This document shows positions 1 to 8,082 of a stretch of 64,000 bases of DNA, one piece after another. Position numbers and translations under genes: made by a program. Source of the DNA: Lepidurus packardi (lineage: Eukaryota; Arthropoda; Branchiopoda; Notostraca; Triopsidae); the NCBI GenBank assembly GCA_023053545.1, contig JAKZAN010000083.1, forward strand, positions 62,001-126,000, in the 5' to 3' direction. The notes under the pieces are model-generated. The model worked only from the letters and a program-made list of their open reading frames with translations. It did not search any database and had not been told where the DNA came from. The stretch's first letter is position 1; each line of letters opens with the position of its first letter.

Positions 1-1581
1 GTCAATAGTTCAAGAATTAAGTCAGAAATGCATGAATTAAGTGAGTAATTCATGAATTAAGTGAGTAATTCGTGAATTAAGTAAGTAGTTCATGAATTAA
101 GTCAGTATTTCATGAATTAAGTCAGTATTTCATGAAGTAAGTCAGTATTTCATGAAACAGTCAGTAATTCATGAATTAAGTCACAAATTCGTTAAATAGG
201 TCAGTAATTCATTAATTGAATTAAGTCAGTAATTCATGAATTAAGTCAGTAATTCATTAATTAAGTCATTAATTCATGAATTCATTCATGAATTCATTAA
301 TGAAGTCGGTAATTCATTAAGGAAGTCAATAATTCATAAATTAAGTCAGTAATTCATGAATTAAGTCCGTAGTTATTTAATTAAGTCATTAATTTATTAA
401 TTAAGTAATTAATTCATGAATTAATCAGTAATTCATAATTTATTTAATTAAGTCAATTAATTCATGAATTAAGTCAGTAATTCATGAATTAAGTCAATAA
501 TTCATGAATTAAGTCAGTAGTTCATGAATTAAATCAGTGTTTCGTGAATTAAGCCAGTATTTTATTAATTAAGTCAGTAATTCATGAATTAAGTCAGTAA
601 TTAGTTAATTAAGTCAGTAATTCATGAATTAGGTCAGTAATTCATGAATTTAGTCAGTAATTCATGAATTAAGTCAGTAGTTCATGAATTAAGTCAGTAT
701 TTCGTGAATTAAGTCAGTATTTCATGAATTAAGTCAGTAATTCATGAATTAAGTCAGTAATTAGTTAATTAAGTCAGTAATTCATGAATTAAGTCATTAA
801 TTCATGAATTAAGTCATTAATTCATGAATTAAGTCAGTAATTATGAATTAAGTGAGTAATTCATGCATTAAGTCAGTAATTCATGAACTAAGTCAGTAGT
901 TCATGAATTGAATTAAGTCAGTAATTTCAGTAATTCATGAATTAAGTCAGTGAATTTCAGTATTGAATTAAGTCAGTTAATTCATGAATTAAGTCAGTAT
1001 GAACTTCCGTAGTTATTTAAATAAGTGAATTAAGTCCGTAGTTATTTAAATAAGTCAGTAATTCATGAATTAAGTCAGTAATTATGTTAATTAAGTCAGT
1101 AATTCATGAATTAAGGTCAGTAATTCATGAATTAAGGTCAGTAATTCATGAATTAAGTCAGTAATTCATGAATTAAGTCAGTAATTCATGAATTAAGTCA
1201 GTAATTCATGAATTAAGTCAGTAATTCATGAATTAAGTCAGTAGTTCATGAATTAAGTCAGTAGTTCATGAATAAAGTCTGTTATTTATGAATTAAGTCA
1301 GTAATTTATGAACTAAGTCCGTAGTTATTTAAATAAGTCAGTAATTTGTGATTCAATTCATTAATTCATTAACTATTTCAGTAATTCATTATTTTAGTCA
1401 GGAATTCATTAATTAAGTCAGTTATTCATGAAATAAGTCAGTAATTCATGACTTAAGTCAATAGTTCAAGAATTAAGTCAGAAATGCATGAATTAAGTGA
1501 GTAATTCATGAATTAAGTGAGTAATTCGTGAATTAAGTAAGTAGTTCATGAATTAAGTCAGTATTTCATGAATTAAGTCAG
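1..1581 (+). repeat. Satellite block S1, 20-bp monomer array
   Basis: Tandem array with consensus monomer GTCAGTAATTCATGAATTAA. Common variants have TATTTCATG, TAGTTCATG, TAATTAGTT or CCGTAGTTATTTAAAT in place of the core. Stop codons occur in all frames, so it is non-coding. It opens with the marker monomers (GTCAATAGTTCAAG, GTCAGAAATGCATG, GTGAGTAATTCGTG, GTAAGTAG) that precede every insertion site; the marker recurs at 1457. An empty insertion site (GTCAG 121-125, followed by TATTTCATGAAGTAAG) lies in this block. Positions about 900-1060 are irregular, with truncated monomers. No gene is seen. Confidence 0.95.
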
Positions 1582-1735
1582 TGTTCTAGACTACTAATCA
1601 AGCTCAAACGTTGGTTGCCCTTTTGACCCAGAGTGACCCATTCCCAGAATGTTTGGCTCCCCTTTTTGTGTTTCTGTTTTTTTTTCTTCATCCTTTTACC
1701 CAAGTCAACGTTGGTCTCCTTTTTACCTTCAGGGA

Positions 1736-1745
1736 TATATATATA
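1736..1745 (+). promoter_or_regulatory. LTR TATA-like element
   Basis: An uninterrupted TA dinucleotide run follows GGGA, about 155 bp into the LTR. It is the best TATA-box candidate for the element promoter and is present in all 13 LTRs; the two solo LTRs have one extra TA. The assignment is positional inference. Confidence 0.5.
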
Positions 1746-1890
1746 GAGGTGGTGGCAAAGGGATAGGGAAGTTCTTTTTTGGTTCACTACACGTTAAAAA
1801 TACTTCTCTACGTCCTACGAAACACGATATTAATTTTCCCTCGCGATAGTGTTGTGTTTTTAAGTGTAAGGCCGTGCATAGGCGTAATTT

Positions 1891-1896
1891 AATAAA
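1891..1896 (+). promoter_or_regulatory. LTR poly(A) signal AATAAA
   Basis: Canonical AATAAA about 310 bp into the LTR and downstream of the TATA-like tract, the order expected for an LTR in which R contains the polyadenylation signal. It is conserved in every LTR of the window. Confidence 0.6.
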
Positions 1897-1982
1897 ACCT
1901 TTAAAACCCACGTTCACGTTCAACTTACGCACCCACGTTCTCGCATCAACTCATCGAACCCTACGCGTTTCTTACAATTTTA

Positions 1983-2000
1983 TGGTGCATCGACCGGGAA
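1983..2000 (+). other. Primer-binding site, tRNA-Gly-like (E1)
   Basis: TGGTGCATCGACCGGGAA begins six bases after the end of the 5' LTR. TGG is the complement of the CCA tail of a tRNA. The rest is complementary, with about one mismatch, to the 3' end of animal tRNA-Gly (GCC) as I recall it. That assignment is from memory; the position and the TGG start are seen directly. Confidence 0.75.
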
Positions 2001-2099
2001 ACCCAATAAAGTTCCCAACCAACGTCAAAATCTCGTACTACGAAAAACATCGACTATTAAGATCGTTTAACCCCCCAACCCTACGTTCAAACTACGAAA

Positions 2100-5000
2100 A
2101 TGGCACAAGCTCCTCCGTTACCCCCTCTCGAATCAGATAACGAAGACGACGATGACAACGATCCAAAGACTCTGTACCACCAGCGTACCACAAACAAGAA
2201 ACGTCTTTTCAAGCTTGCAATCGAAATTCGCGAAAGCATTCTACGTCAAGAGGCCCGCGACGCCATCGCCGTCCTAAAAAGACAACTTCTCTCGATGCTG
2301 AAAGAATGCGAATCAACAAATGAACGATACATCCTCGCAGCGCAACTTGAAGACCAGCGTTTACGAACGGCAAGAAATTACCACGCCAAAATTGAAGCCG
2401 ATATTCTTCCGTACGTCACCGAAATCAACGATTACTTGCATAGGCCTGCAACACCTCCAACGGTCACTGTTATTACGCCCAATTCAAACGTCAGTAACCC
2501 CAGCGTTTTACAAACGTCCGCTCCAATTAGAGACGATGATTCAGCTCGCATCCGCCAGATGGAAGAAATAGGAAGACAAATTTCCGAAGCCCAACAGCAG
2601 CTGTTACGTCTTCAGAGTTCCGTCATGACGCAAAGAAGCCCAGAAGCCCAATCTGTTCGCCCAAATCCAGATTCAACGCAAAATCAAAGAGTATCAACAC
2701 TCTCGCATCCTGGCTCCGCCGACGCCTGGATTCACGGCAACAGCAACACTTCAGCGCCCTACTTCGGAATGCCATGGGCATCCCCACAACTGGCCAACGT
2801 TACTATCAAACCTTTCAACGGAGATCCCCGCGAATGGCACATGTTTATTGCCCAGTTCAAAAGCCTCATTCACGACGTAGTACCGAGCGACGCGCAAAGA
2901 ATCGCCTATCTTCGAGAGCTACTGCTTCCGGACGTGCGTGACAGTATTGCTCAAAGTCTCCACAATCCCGCGCTATATTATCACGCTTTGCAAGACTTAC
3001 AAGAGCTCTATGGACACCCAAGTATGGTCGCAAGCGCGTACATCAAAACGTTGCTAAATTTAAACCCCGTCAAACCAAACGACGCTCAATCATTAAGAAA
3101 GTTCTTCAACGACCTGCACGGCACAATCCCCATGATGGAAAAGGAAGGACTAACGCTCGACCTACAGTCATCAGCCATCCTGGAGCAAGTTTTAACAAAA
3201 CTTCCTAACAATCTCCGTGCCTCATGGGGCGAAGAAACCTACAGAATCCGAAACGAAGAACGACGTTCCCCTACGTTGTACGACCTCGACAAATGGCTAA
3301 AAAGGAAAGTAATTGGACAGCAACTCTACCCTCCTTTGTCGGCTAACCAACGTGAAGCTACCAAATCAACTAAACCCGCAGCAGCGAAAGATCGGCAAAA
3401 CATCTTGACGACATCAACGAATCCAACGAAACAAGAGATCGTCTGCTCGTTTTGCGAAAAGCAGCATAAAAATTCCGCCTGTGAAACATTCCGAGACTGC
3501 AGCTTGGAAAAACGCACGGAGTTAGTTAAAAACAAAAAATGTTGTTTTCGCTGCCTAGCCCCAAACCACCAAAGCAAATCTTGCCCGTCAAAACGACTCT
3601 GCAACATCAACGAATGCAAAGGGCGACACAATCCACTACTTCACAACGCTCCACGAGCATATAACAAACCCAATTCGTCTTCAGACTCGACATCGAACAC
3701 ACCGTCACCGTCTGCAGACTCAACCCACGTCGGTCACGTCAACGTAACGAAAAATTCCGACATAGTCCTGCTGCCAGTCGTGCCAATTGTCCTCAGCAAT
3801 GGCGACAAGCAAATAAAAACGTTCGCGATCCTTGATAAGGGAAGCGAAGCTTCGCTAATAAAGAAAGACATAGCAAACGCACTTGGTCTCAAAGGCGAAC
3901 CATATTCGACGACAATGGGTACATTCCACGGGAAGGACCCAGTAATGAAAGGCCACATCGTCCATCTTACAATCAGTTCGACAATCGGCCAAAAAACCTT
4001 TCAAGACGTCAAAGCTTACACCGTTCCGCGAATAGGAATGAGCCGCTGGAGAATCAACTGGACAAAAGAGAAATCCCGGTATTCTTACTTGGCCGACCTA
4101 AACGTTACGCCCATCGACACAAGCCAGGTCAGCGTCTTAATCGGGCAAAAGGTACGAAAAGCACATAGAATTTACGATATACGCGAACCAGACAGCGAAG
4201 AAGGCCCCGAAGCAAATCTTACACCCTTCGGCTGGACCATCATTGGCGACTACAACGCAAACCACAGAAGTTCCGACAGCCCAAAATCAATCCTGCACGT
4301 AAGCGCCCCAAACGATCAACAAATTAATGAAACTTTGCAGAAATTTTGGGAAATAGAGGCCTTTGGAACCGTAAAACAGCGTCTCCTACCAGCTAACGAA
4401 GAGAAAGCACTGGCAATCCTTCAAGCAACAACTCGCAACGTTGGAAACCGCTATGAAGCCGGACTCCTTTGGAAATCCTCCAACCCCGCGCTTCCAGACA
4501 ACTATACCAACGCTCTCCATCGTTTCAAGCACCTAGAACGACGTTTGTTAAGCGACGCCAACCTACGACACGAGTACGAAAAAACAATAACGGATTACCT
4601 GAGAACAGGGTACGCTGAACCCGTCAACGATGAGAAGTCCAACGAATTCCCCGGTAAAACATGGTACTTACCACACCATCCCGTACAGCACCCGAACAAA
4701 CCAGGCAAGATACGCGTCGTTTTCGACACCTCAGCCCAACACCAAGGACGGTCGCTGAACGATGCCCTGTTGAAAGGTCCCGACTTCCTGACGAACCTAG
4801 TCGGAGTTTTCCTACGTTTTCGTCTCAACCCTATCGCTGTCTCAGCCGATATAGAGAAGATGTACTATCAAGTAAAGATACGTGAAGAAGATAAATCCGC
4901 ATTTCGTTTTCTATGGAAGAAACCAGGTTCCTCCGAGCTTCCCAAAATCCATCAAATGACTGTTCATGTCTTCGGCGCGGTCTCAAGCCCCGCCACCTGC

Positions 5001-7643
5001 ATGTTCGCGCTCCAGCTTACCGCCAAGGACAACGAGGAGGCTCACCCGAAAGCTGCAAAACGAGTGTTATCGAACTTTTACGTGGATAACTATCTGGATT
5101 CGTTTGATTCCGATCAGGCCGCGACGGAAGCTGCTCACGACATGACCCAGCTGCTCGCTAAAGGAGGTTTTCGTCTGACTAAATGGGTCTCGAACTGCCG
5201 AAATGTCTTAAAGGGCATCGAGCCCTCCGAATGGGTGAACCCCACACTGAACCTGACCGATGGCAATTTGCCCACCGAACGAACACTAGGAATTCTTTGG
5301 AATTGCCACGAAGACGTGTTCATTTTCGACATCGGGTCAGCAAAACCCGCCGTAACGAAGCGAGGTATCCTTCGTCAACTTTCAACTATTTATGATCCTT
5401 TCGGATTTCTAACTCCTTTAAACCTCTACGTAAAAATAATTCTCCAATCCCTGTGGCGACAAGGAATTGACTGGGACGACAAACTTCCGGCAAGCCTCGT
5501 AAAGGATTGGACACATTGGCACACCTCGCTGCAATCACTAAAAAACGTCAAAATTCCCAGATGCCTTCAACTCAACGAGCAACCCATTACAAAGCAGATC
5601 CACGTCTTCACAGATGCGTCCGAAGGAGGCTTTGGAGCAGTGGCGTACCTGCGAACGGAATATCCATCAAACGACTATCAACTACGCTTCATTATGTCAA
5701 AGTCCCGCGTGGCGCCAATAAAACCAACGTCAATCCCACGTCTTGAACTGTGCGCCGCTGTCATCGGAGCTCGGCTAGCTACAATAATTTGTCCTGAGAT
5801 CGGAATTTCCATGAGCCACGTCTTCTTCTGGTCAGACTCCAAGACGACTCTTCAGTGGATCAACAGCACCACCCAAAAATTCAAGGCTTTCGTGGGAAAC
5901 CGGATTGGGGAAATTTTGGAATCGACAAGCGCACAACAATGGCGACACGTTCCAGGCACGTTAAATCCAGCCGACGCTTGCAGTCGTGGTACTTCAGCGA
6001 ACTCTTGGGACTATCAAAACTGGCTGTCCGGACCAAAGTTCCTACGCAAACCCAAAAGCGAATGGCCTTCGCCAATTCAACATTCCGAGCCGAATGACGA
6101 CGAGATCATAAGCGATCCGTGGTTCGGTATGGTGACGAACTCGGCACAAGAAAATCGAGTGACCACGCTTTTAAAAAAAACGTCTCGCCTGAGCAAGGCT
6201 GTAAGAATCCTCGCTTACGTAACGCGTTATGTGGATTCACTCCGCCAAGCCGCTAAAAAATCGCGAAAAGTCCATCCTAAATATTTAACGGCAGGCGAAC
6301 TTCGAGCGTCAACAAAGGTTGCCATCATCATTAGCCAACGCGAAAAATTTACCAAAGACATCGAAACGATCAGAAAGAAAGGAGCAACCTTCAAAGAGTC
6401 TAACATTTTGAAGCTTAACCCTTTTTTAGACGCTGCTGAAGTTTTACGAGTGGGTGGAAGATTACGCAACAGCACGTTGGACGATGACGCAAAACACCCT
6501 ATACTCTTACCTCATGACCACCGTATATGTGAGCTCCTGATCCAGCAAACGCATGAAGCCCTGGCGCACGGTTCTACCGAACGAACGCTACACGAGCTTC
6601 GGAGTCAGTATTGGATCCCTAAAGGACGTCAAACAATCAAGACCATCATCGCTCGTTGTGCATTTTGCAAGAAACAAAAGGCTCAACCTTTAACTCCGTT
6701 CATGGCTGATTTGCCTGTTGAAAGAGTTCAACCTTTTAACCCTCCGTTCACGTTTACGGGTATTGATTTGTTTGGCCCACTTTATACAACAGTTAAAAGA
6801 TCTACAGAGAAAAGATGGGGATGTATTTTTACGTGCATGTCAACACGAGCTGTCCACCTGGAAATCTGTAACAAACTCGATGCCGACTCGTTTCTGTTAA
6901 GTTTTCGACGTTTCACCGCCAGACGACGTACTCCCGCGAAATGTTTTAGCGACAACGGCACTAATTTCATTGCAGGCGAACGAGAGCTACGCGAAGGAGT
7001 CGAAAATTGGAACCACGAAAAAATTGCGAATGCCATGGCAGCCAAAGGTATTGAATGGCAGTTTTCTCCTCCCTCCGCACCCCACTTTGGGGGCACCTGG
7101 GAACGCCTGATCAGATCCGCAAAGTCCGCTCTCCACGCCGTTCTGCAAGGCCAAAGATGCAATGAAGAGATTTTACACACAGTCTTTACTGAAGTCGAAT
7201 CGCTCCTCAACGGGAGACCCCTTACTCATCTAAGTATGGATCCAGACGACCCCGAACCACTCACACCGAATCATTTTCTTATCGGAAATTCGAACCCTAA
7301 CATTCCTCCCGACGTCGTACTGGATAAGGAAATTCTTTCCCGGAGAAGGTGGCGCGCAGCTCAAGCCATCACCAACCAGTTTTGGCGACGATGGTTGAAA
7401 GAATACCTTCCACACCTTACAACGAGGAACAAGTGGGCCGAAAGGCGAGAAAACGTCAAGATTGGAGATGTGGTCCTCGTGATGGATGTCAATACACCTC
7501 GTGGTCATTGGCCACTTGGGAGAATTTTACGAGTATTCCCCGGAAAGGATGGTGTCGTTAGAACCGTTGAGATCAGAACCGACAATGGTGTTTATGTTCG
7601 TCCAGTAACAAAGTTATGTCTTTTCGAATTCAAATCAAATTAA
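2100..7643 (+). CDS. Bel/Pao Gag-Pol polyprotein (E1)
   Basis: 1847 aa in one frame. The start ATG is in a good context (GAAAATGG), 123 nt after the LTR. Residues 1-230 are an acidic N-terminus with helical, Gln-rich stretches. About 234-390 is a DUF1759-like Gag domain. Zinc-binding clusters lie at 449-515, including a perfect CCHC knuckle C482/C485/H490/C495. The DUF1758-like aspartic protease (about 555-720) has D579-K580-G581 where D-S/T-G is expected. In the reverse transcriptase (about 850-1030), motif A D917 is present but the catalytic box reads YVDN (994-997) instead of YVDD. About 1055-1220 is Peptidase_A17-like. RNase H carries D1172, E1216, D1246, D1292. The integrase carries H1485/H1490/C1520/C1523 and D1556, D1618, E1668. 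About 1746-1842 is DUF5641-like. Unlike the other copies it has T877, L1094, T1105 and Q1259. The frame is intact, but two active sites look damaged. Confidence 0.95.
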   Translation: MAQAPPLPPLESDNEDDDDNDPKTLYHQRTTNKKRLFKLAIEIRESILRQEARDAIAVLKRQLLSMLKECESTNERYILAAQLEDQRLRTARNYHAKIEADILPYVTEINDYLHRPATPPTVTVITPNSNVSNPSVLQTSAPIRDDDSARIRQMEEIGRQISEAQQQLLRLQSSVMTQRSPEAQSVRPNPDSTQNQRVSTLSHPGSADAWIHGNSNTSAPYFGMPWASPQLANVTIKPFNGDPREWHMFIAQFKSLIHDVVPSDAQRIAYLRELLLPDVRDSIAQSLHNPALYYHALQDLQELYGHPSMVASAYIKTLLNLNPVKPNDAQSLRKFFNDLHGTIPMMEKEGLTLDLQSSAILEQVLTKLPNNLRASWGEETYRIRNEERRSPTLYDLDKWLKRKVIGQQLYPPLSANQREATKSTKPAAAKDRQNILTTSTNPTKQEIVCSFCEKQHKNSACETFRDCSLEKRTELVKNKKCCFRCLAPNHQSKSCPSKRLCNINECKGRHNPLLHNAPRAYNKPNSSSDSTSNTPSPSADSTHVGHVNVTKNSDIVLLPVVPIVLSNGDKQIKTFAILDKGSEASLIKKDIANALGLKGEPYSTTMGTFHGKDPVMKGHIVHLTISSTIGQKTFQDVKAYTVPRIGMSRWRINWTKEKSRYSYLADLNVTPIDTSQVSVLIGQKVRKAHRIYDIREPDSEEGPEANLTPFGWTIIGDYNANHRSSDSPKSILHVSAPNDQQINETLQKFWEIEAFGTVKQRLLPANEEKALAILQATTRNVGNRYEAGLLWKSSNPALPDNYTNALHRFKHLERRLLSDANLRHEYEKTITDYLRTGYAEPVNDEKSNEFPGKTWYLPHHPVQHPNKPGKIRVVFDTSAQHQGRSLNDALLKGPDFLTNLVGVFLRFRLNPIAVSADIEKMYYQVKIREEDKSAFRFLWKKPGSSELPKIHQMTVHVFGAVSSPATCMFALQLTAKDNEEAHPKAAKRVLSNFYVDNYLDSFDSDQAATEAAHDMTQLLAKGGFRLTKWVSNCRNVLKGIEPSEWVNPTLNLTDGNLPTERTLGILWNCHEDVFIFDIGSAKPAVTKRGILRQLSTIYDPFGFLTPLNLYVKIILQSLWRQGIDWDDKLPASLVKDWTHWHTSLQSLKNVKIPRCLQLNEQPITKQIHVFTDASEGGFGAVAYLRTEYPSNDYQLRFIMSKSRVAPIKPTSIPRLELCAAVIGARLATIICPEIGISMSHVFFWSDSKTTLQWINSTTQKFKAFVGNRIGEILESTSAQQWRHVPGTLNPADACSRGTSANSWDYQNWLSGPKFLRKPKSEWPSPIQHSEPNDDEIISDPWFGMVTNSAQENRVTTLLKKTSRLSKAVRILAYVTRYVDSLRQAAKKSRKVHPKYLTAGELRASTKVAIIISQREKFTKDIETIRKKGATFKESNILKLNPFLDAAEVLRVGGRLRNSTLDDDAKHPILLPHDHRICELLIQQTHEALAHGSTERTLHELRSQYWIPKGRQTIKTIIARCAFCKKQKAQPLTPFMADLPVERVQPFNPPFTFTGIDLFGPLYTTVKRSTEKRWGCIFTCMSTRAVHLEICNKLDADSFLLSFRRFTARRRTPAKCFSDNGTNFIAGERELREGVENWNHEKIANAMAAKGIEWQFSPPSAPHFGGTWERLIRSAKSALHAVLQGQRCNEEILHTVFTEVESLLNGRPLTHLSMDPDDPEPLTPNHFLIGNSNPNIPPDVVLDKEILSRRRWRAAQAITNQFWRRWLKEYLPHLTTRNKWAERRENVKIGDVVLVMDVNTPRGHWPLGRILRVFPGKDGVVRTVEIRTDNGVYVRPVTKLCLFEFKSN

Positions 7644-7671
7644 TCACGTTTTTTGTTTTCAATCTTCGATT

Positions 7672-7688
7672 AAAAACGGGGGCCGGAA
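7672..7688 (+). other. Polypurine tract (E1)
   Basis: AAAAACGGGGGCCGGAA abuts the TG start of the 3' LTR. It is purine-rich, interrupted by three C, and sits 28 nt after the stop codon. It is the likely plus-strand primer site. Confidence 0.7.
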
Positions 7689-8082
7689 TGTTCTAGACTA
7701 CTAATCAAGCTCAAACGTTGGTTGCCCTTTTGACCCAGAGTGACCCATTCCCAGAATGTTTGGCTCCCCTTTTTGTGTTTCTGTTTTTTTTCTTCATCCT
7801 TTTACCCAAGTCAACGTTGGTCTCCTTTTTACCTTCAGGGATATATATATAGAGGTGGTGGCACAGGGATAGGGACGTTCTTTTTTGGTTCACTACACGT
7901 TAAAAATACTTCTCTACGTCCTACGAAACACGATATTAATTTTCCCTCGCGATAGTGTTGTGTTTTTAAGTGTAAGGCCGTGCATAGGCGTAATTTAATA
8001 AAACCTTTAAAACCCACGTTCACGTTCAACTTACGCACCCACGTTCTCGCATCAACTCATCGAACCCTACGCGTTTCTTACA
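7689..8082 (+). repeat. E1 3' LTR (3'-type: T8, aca, gacg)
   Basis: 394 bp. It differs from the E1 5' LTR by a T8 instead of T9 run, GGCACAGGG instead of GGCAAAGGG, and GGGACGTTC instead of GGGAAGTTC. It ends directly at the right GTCAG duplication. Confidence 0.95.

Larger units (their letters stand above)
1582..1976 (+). repeat. E1 5' LTR (5'-type: T9, aaa, gaag)
   Basis: 395 bp, starting TGTTCTAGAC and ending TTTCTTACA. Markers used to compare LTRs here: a run of nine T (about 1677-1685), A at 1758 (GGCAAAGGG) and A at 1770 (GGGAAGTTC). A TATA-like tract lies at 1736-1745 and a canonical poly(A) signal at 1891-1896, so U3 is roughly the first 180 bp and R spans the poly(A) signal. The exact transcription start cannot be fixed from sequence. 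Confidence 0.95.
1582..8082 (+). mobile_element. E1: complete Bel/Pao LTR retrotransposon
   Basis: A full-length element of 6501 bp: 5' LTR 1582-1976, PBS 1983-2000, Gag-Pol ORF 2100-7643, polypurine tract 7672-7688 and 3' LTR 7689-8082. It is flanked by a perfect 5-bp target-site duplication GTCAG (1577-1581 and 8083-8087). LTRs begin TG and end CA. Domain order (Gag, protease, RT, RNase H, integrase), the zinc-finger set and the C-terminal domain fit Bel/Pao, not Gypsy or Copia. There is no env-like ORF between pol and the 3' LTR. It inserted into satellite. The two LTRs differ at several sites, and the same differences recur in E2 and E3, which argues that these copies arose by DNA duplication. 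Confidence 0.95.

Noticed and set aside
1-1581. Telomeric repeat
   Set aside because: The monomer is unrelated to TTAGG or TTAGGG and has strongly variable units with long-range order.
1977-2000. tRNA gene fragment
   Set aside because: Only the complement of a tRNA 3' end is present, directly after an LTR; this is a primer-binding site.
1874-2140. 88-codon ORF across the LTR end and leader, overlapping the Gag start
   Set aside because: It spans the LTR/primer-binding-site boundary, is basic and low in complexity, overlaps the polyprotein in another frame, and has no recognisable domain. It recurs only because the DNA recurs.
6782-7210. 142-codon antisense ORF within the integrase region
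   Set aside because: It is a shadow frame of a well-supported coding sequence on the other strand with no family resemblance.
2100-7643. Gypsy or Copia classification
   Set aside because: Integrase lies after RNase H, which excludes Copia. The DUF1759/DUF1758-like Gag and protease, the A17-like region and the DUF5641-like C-terminus fit Bel/Pao and not Gypsy.
7644-7688. Possible env gene after pol
   Set aside because: Only 45 bp separate the stop codon from the 3' LTR, and they hold the polypurine tract.
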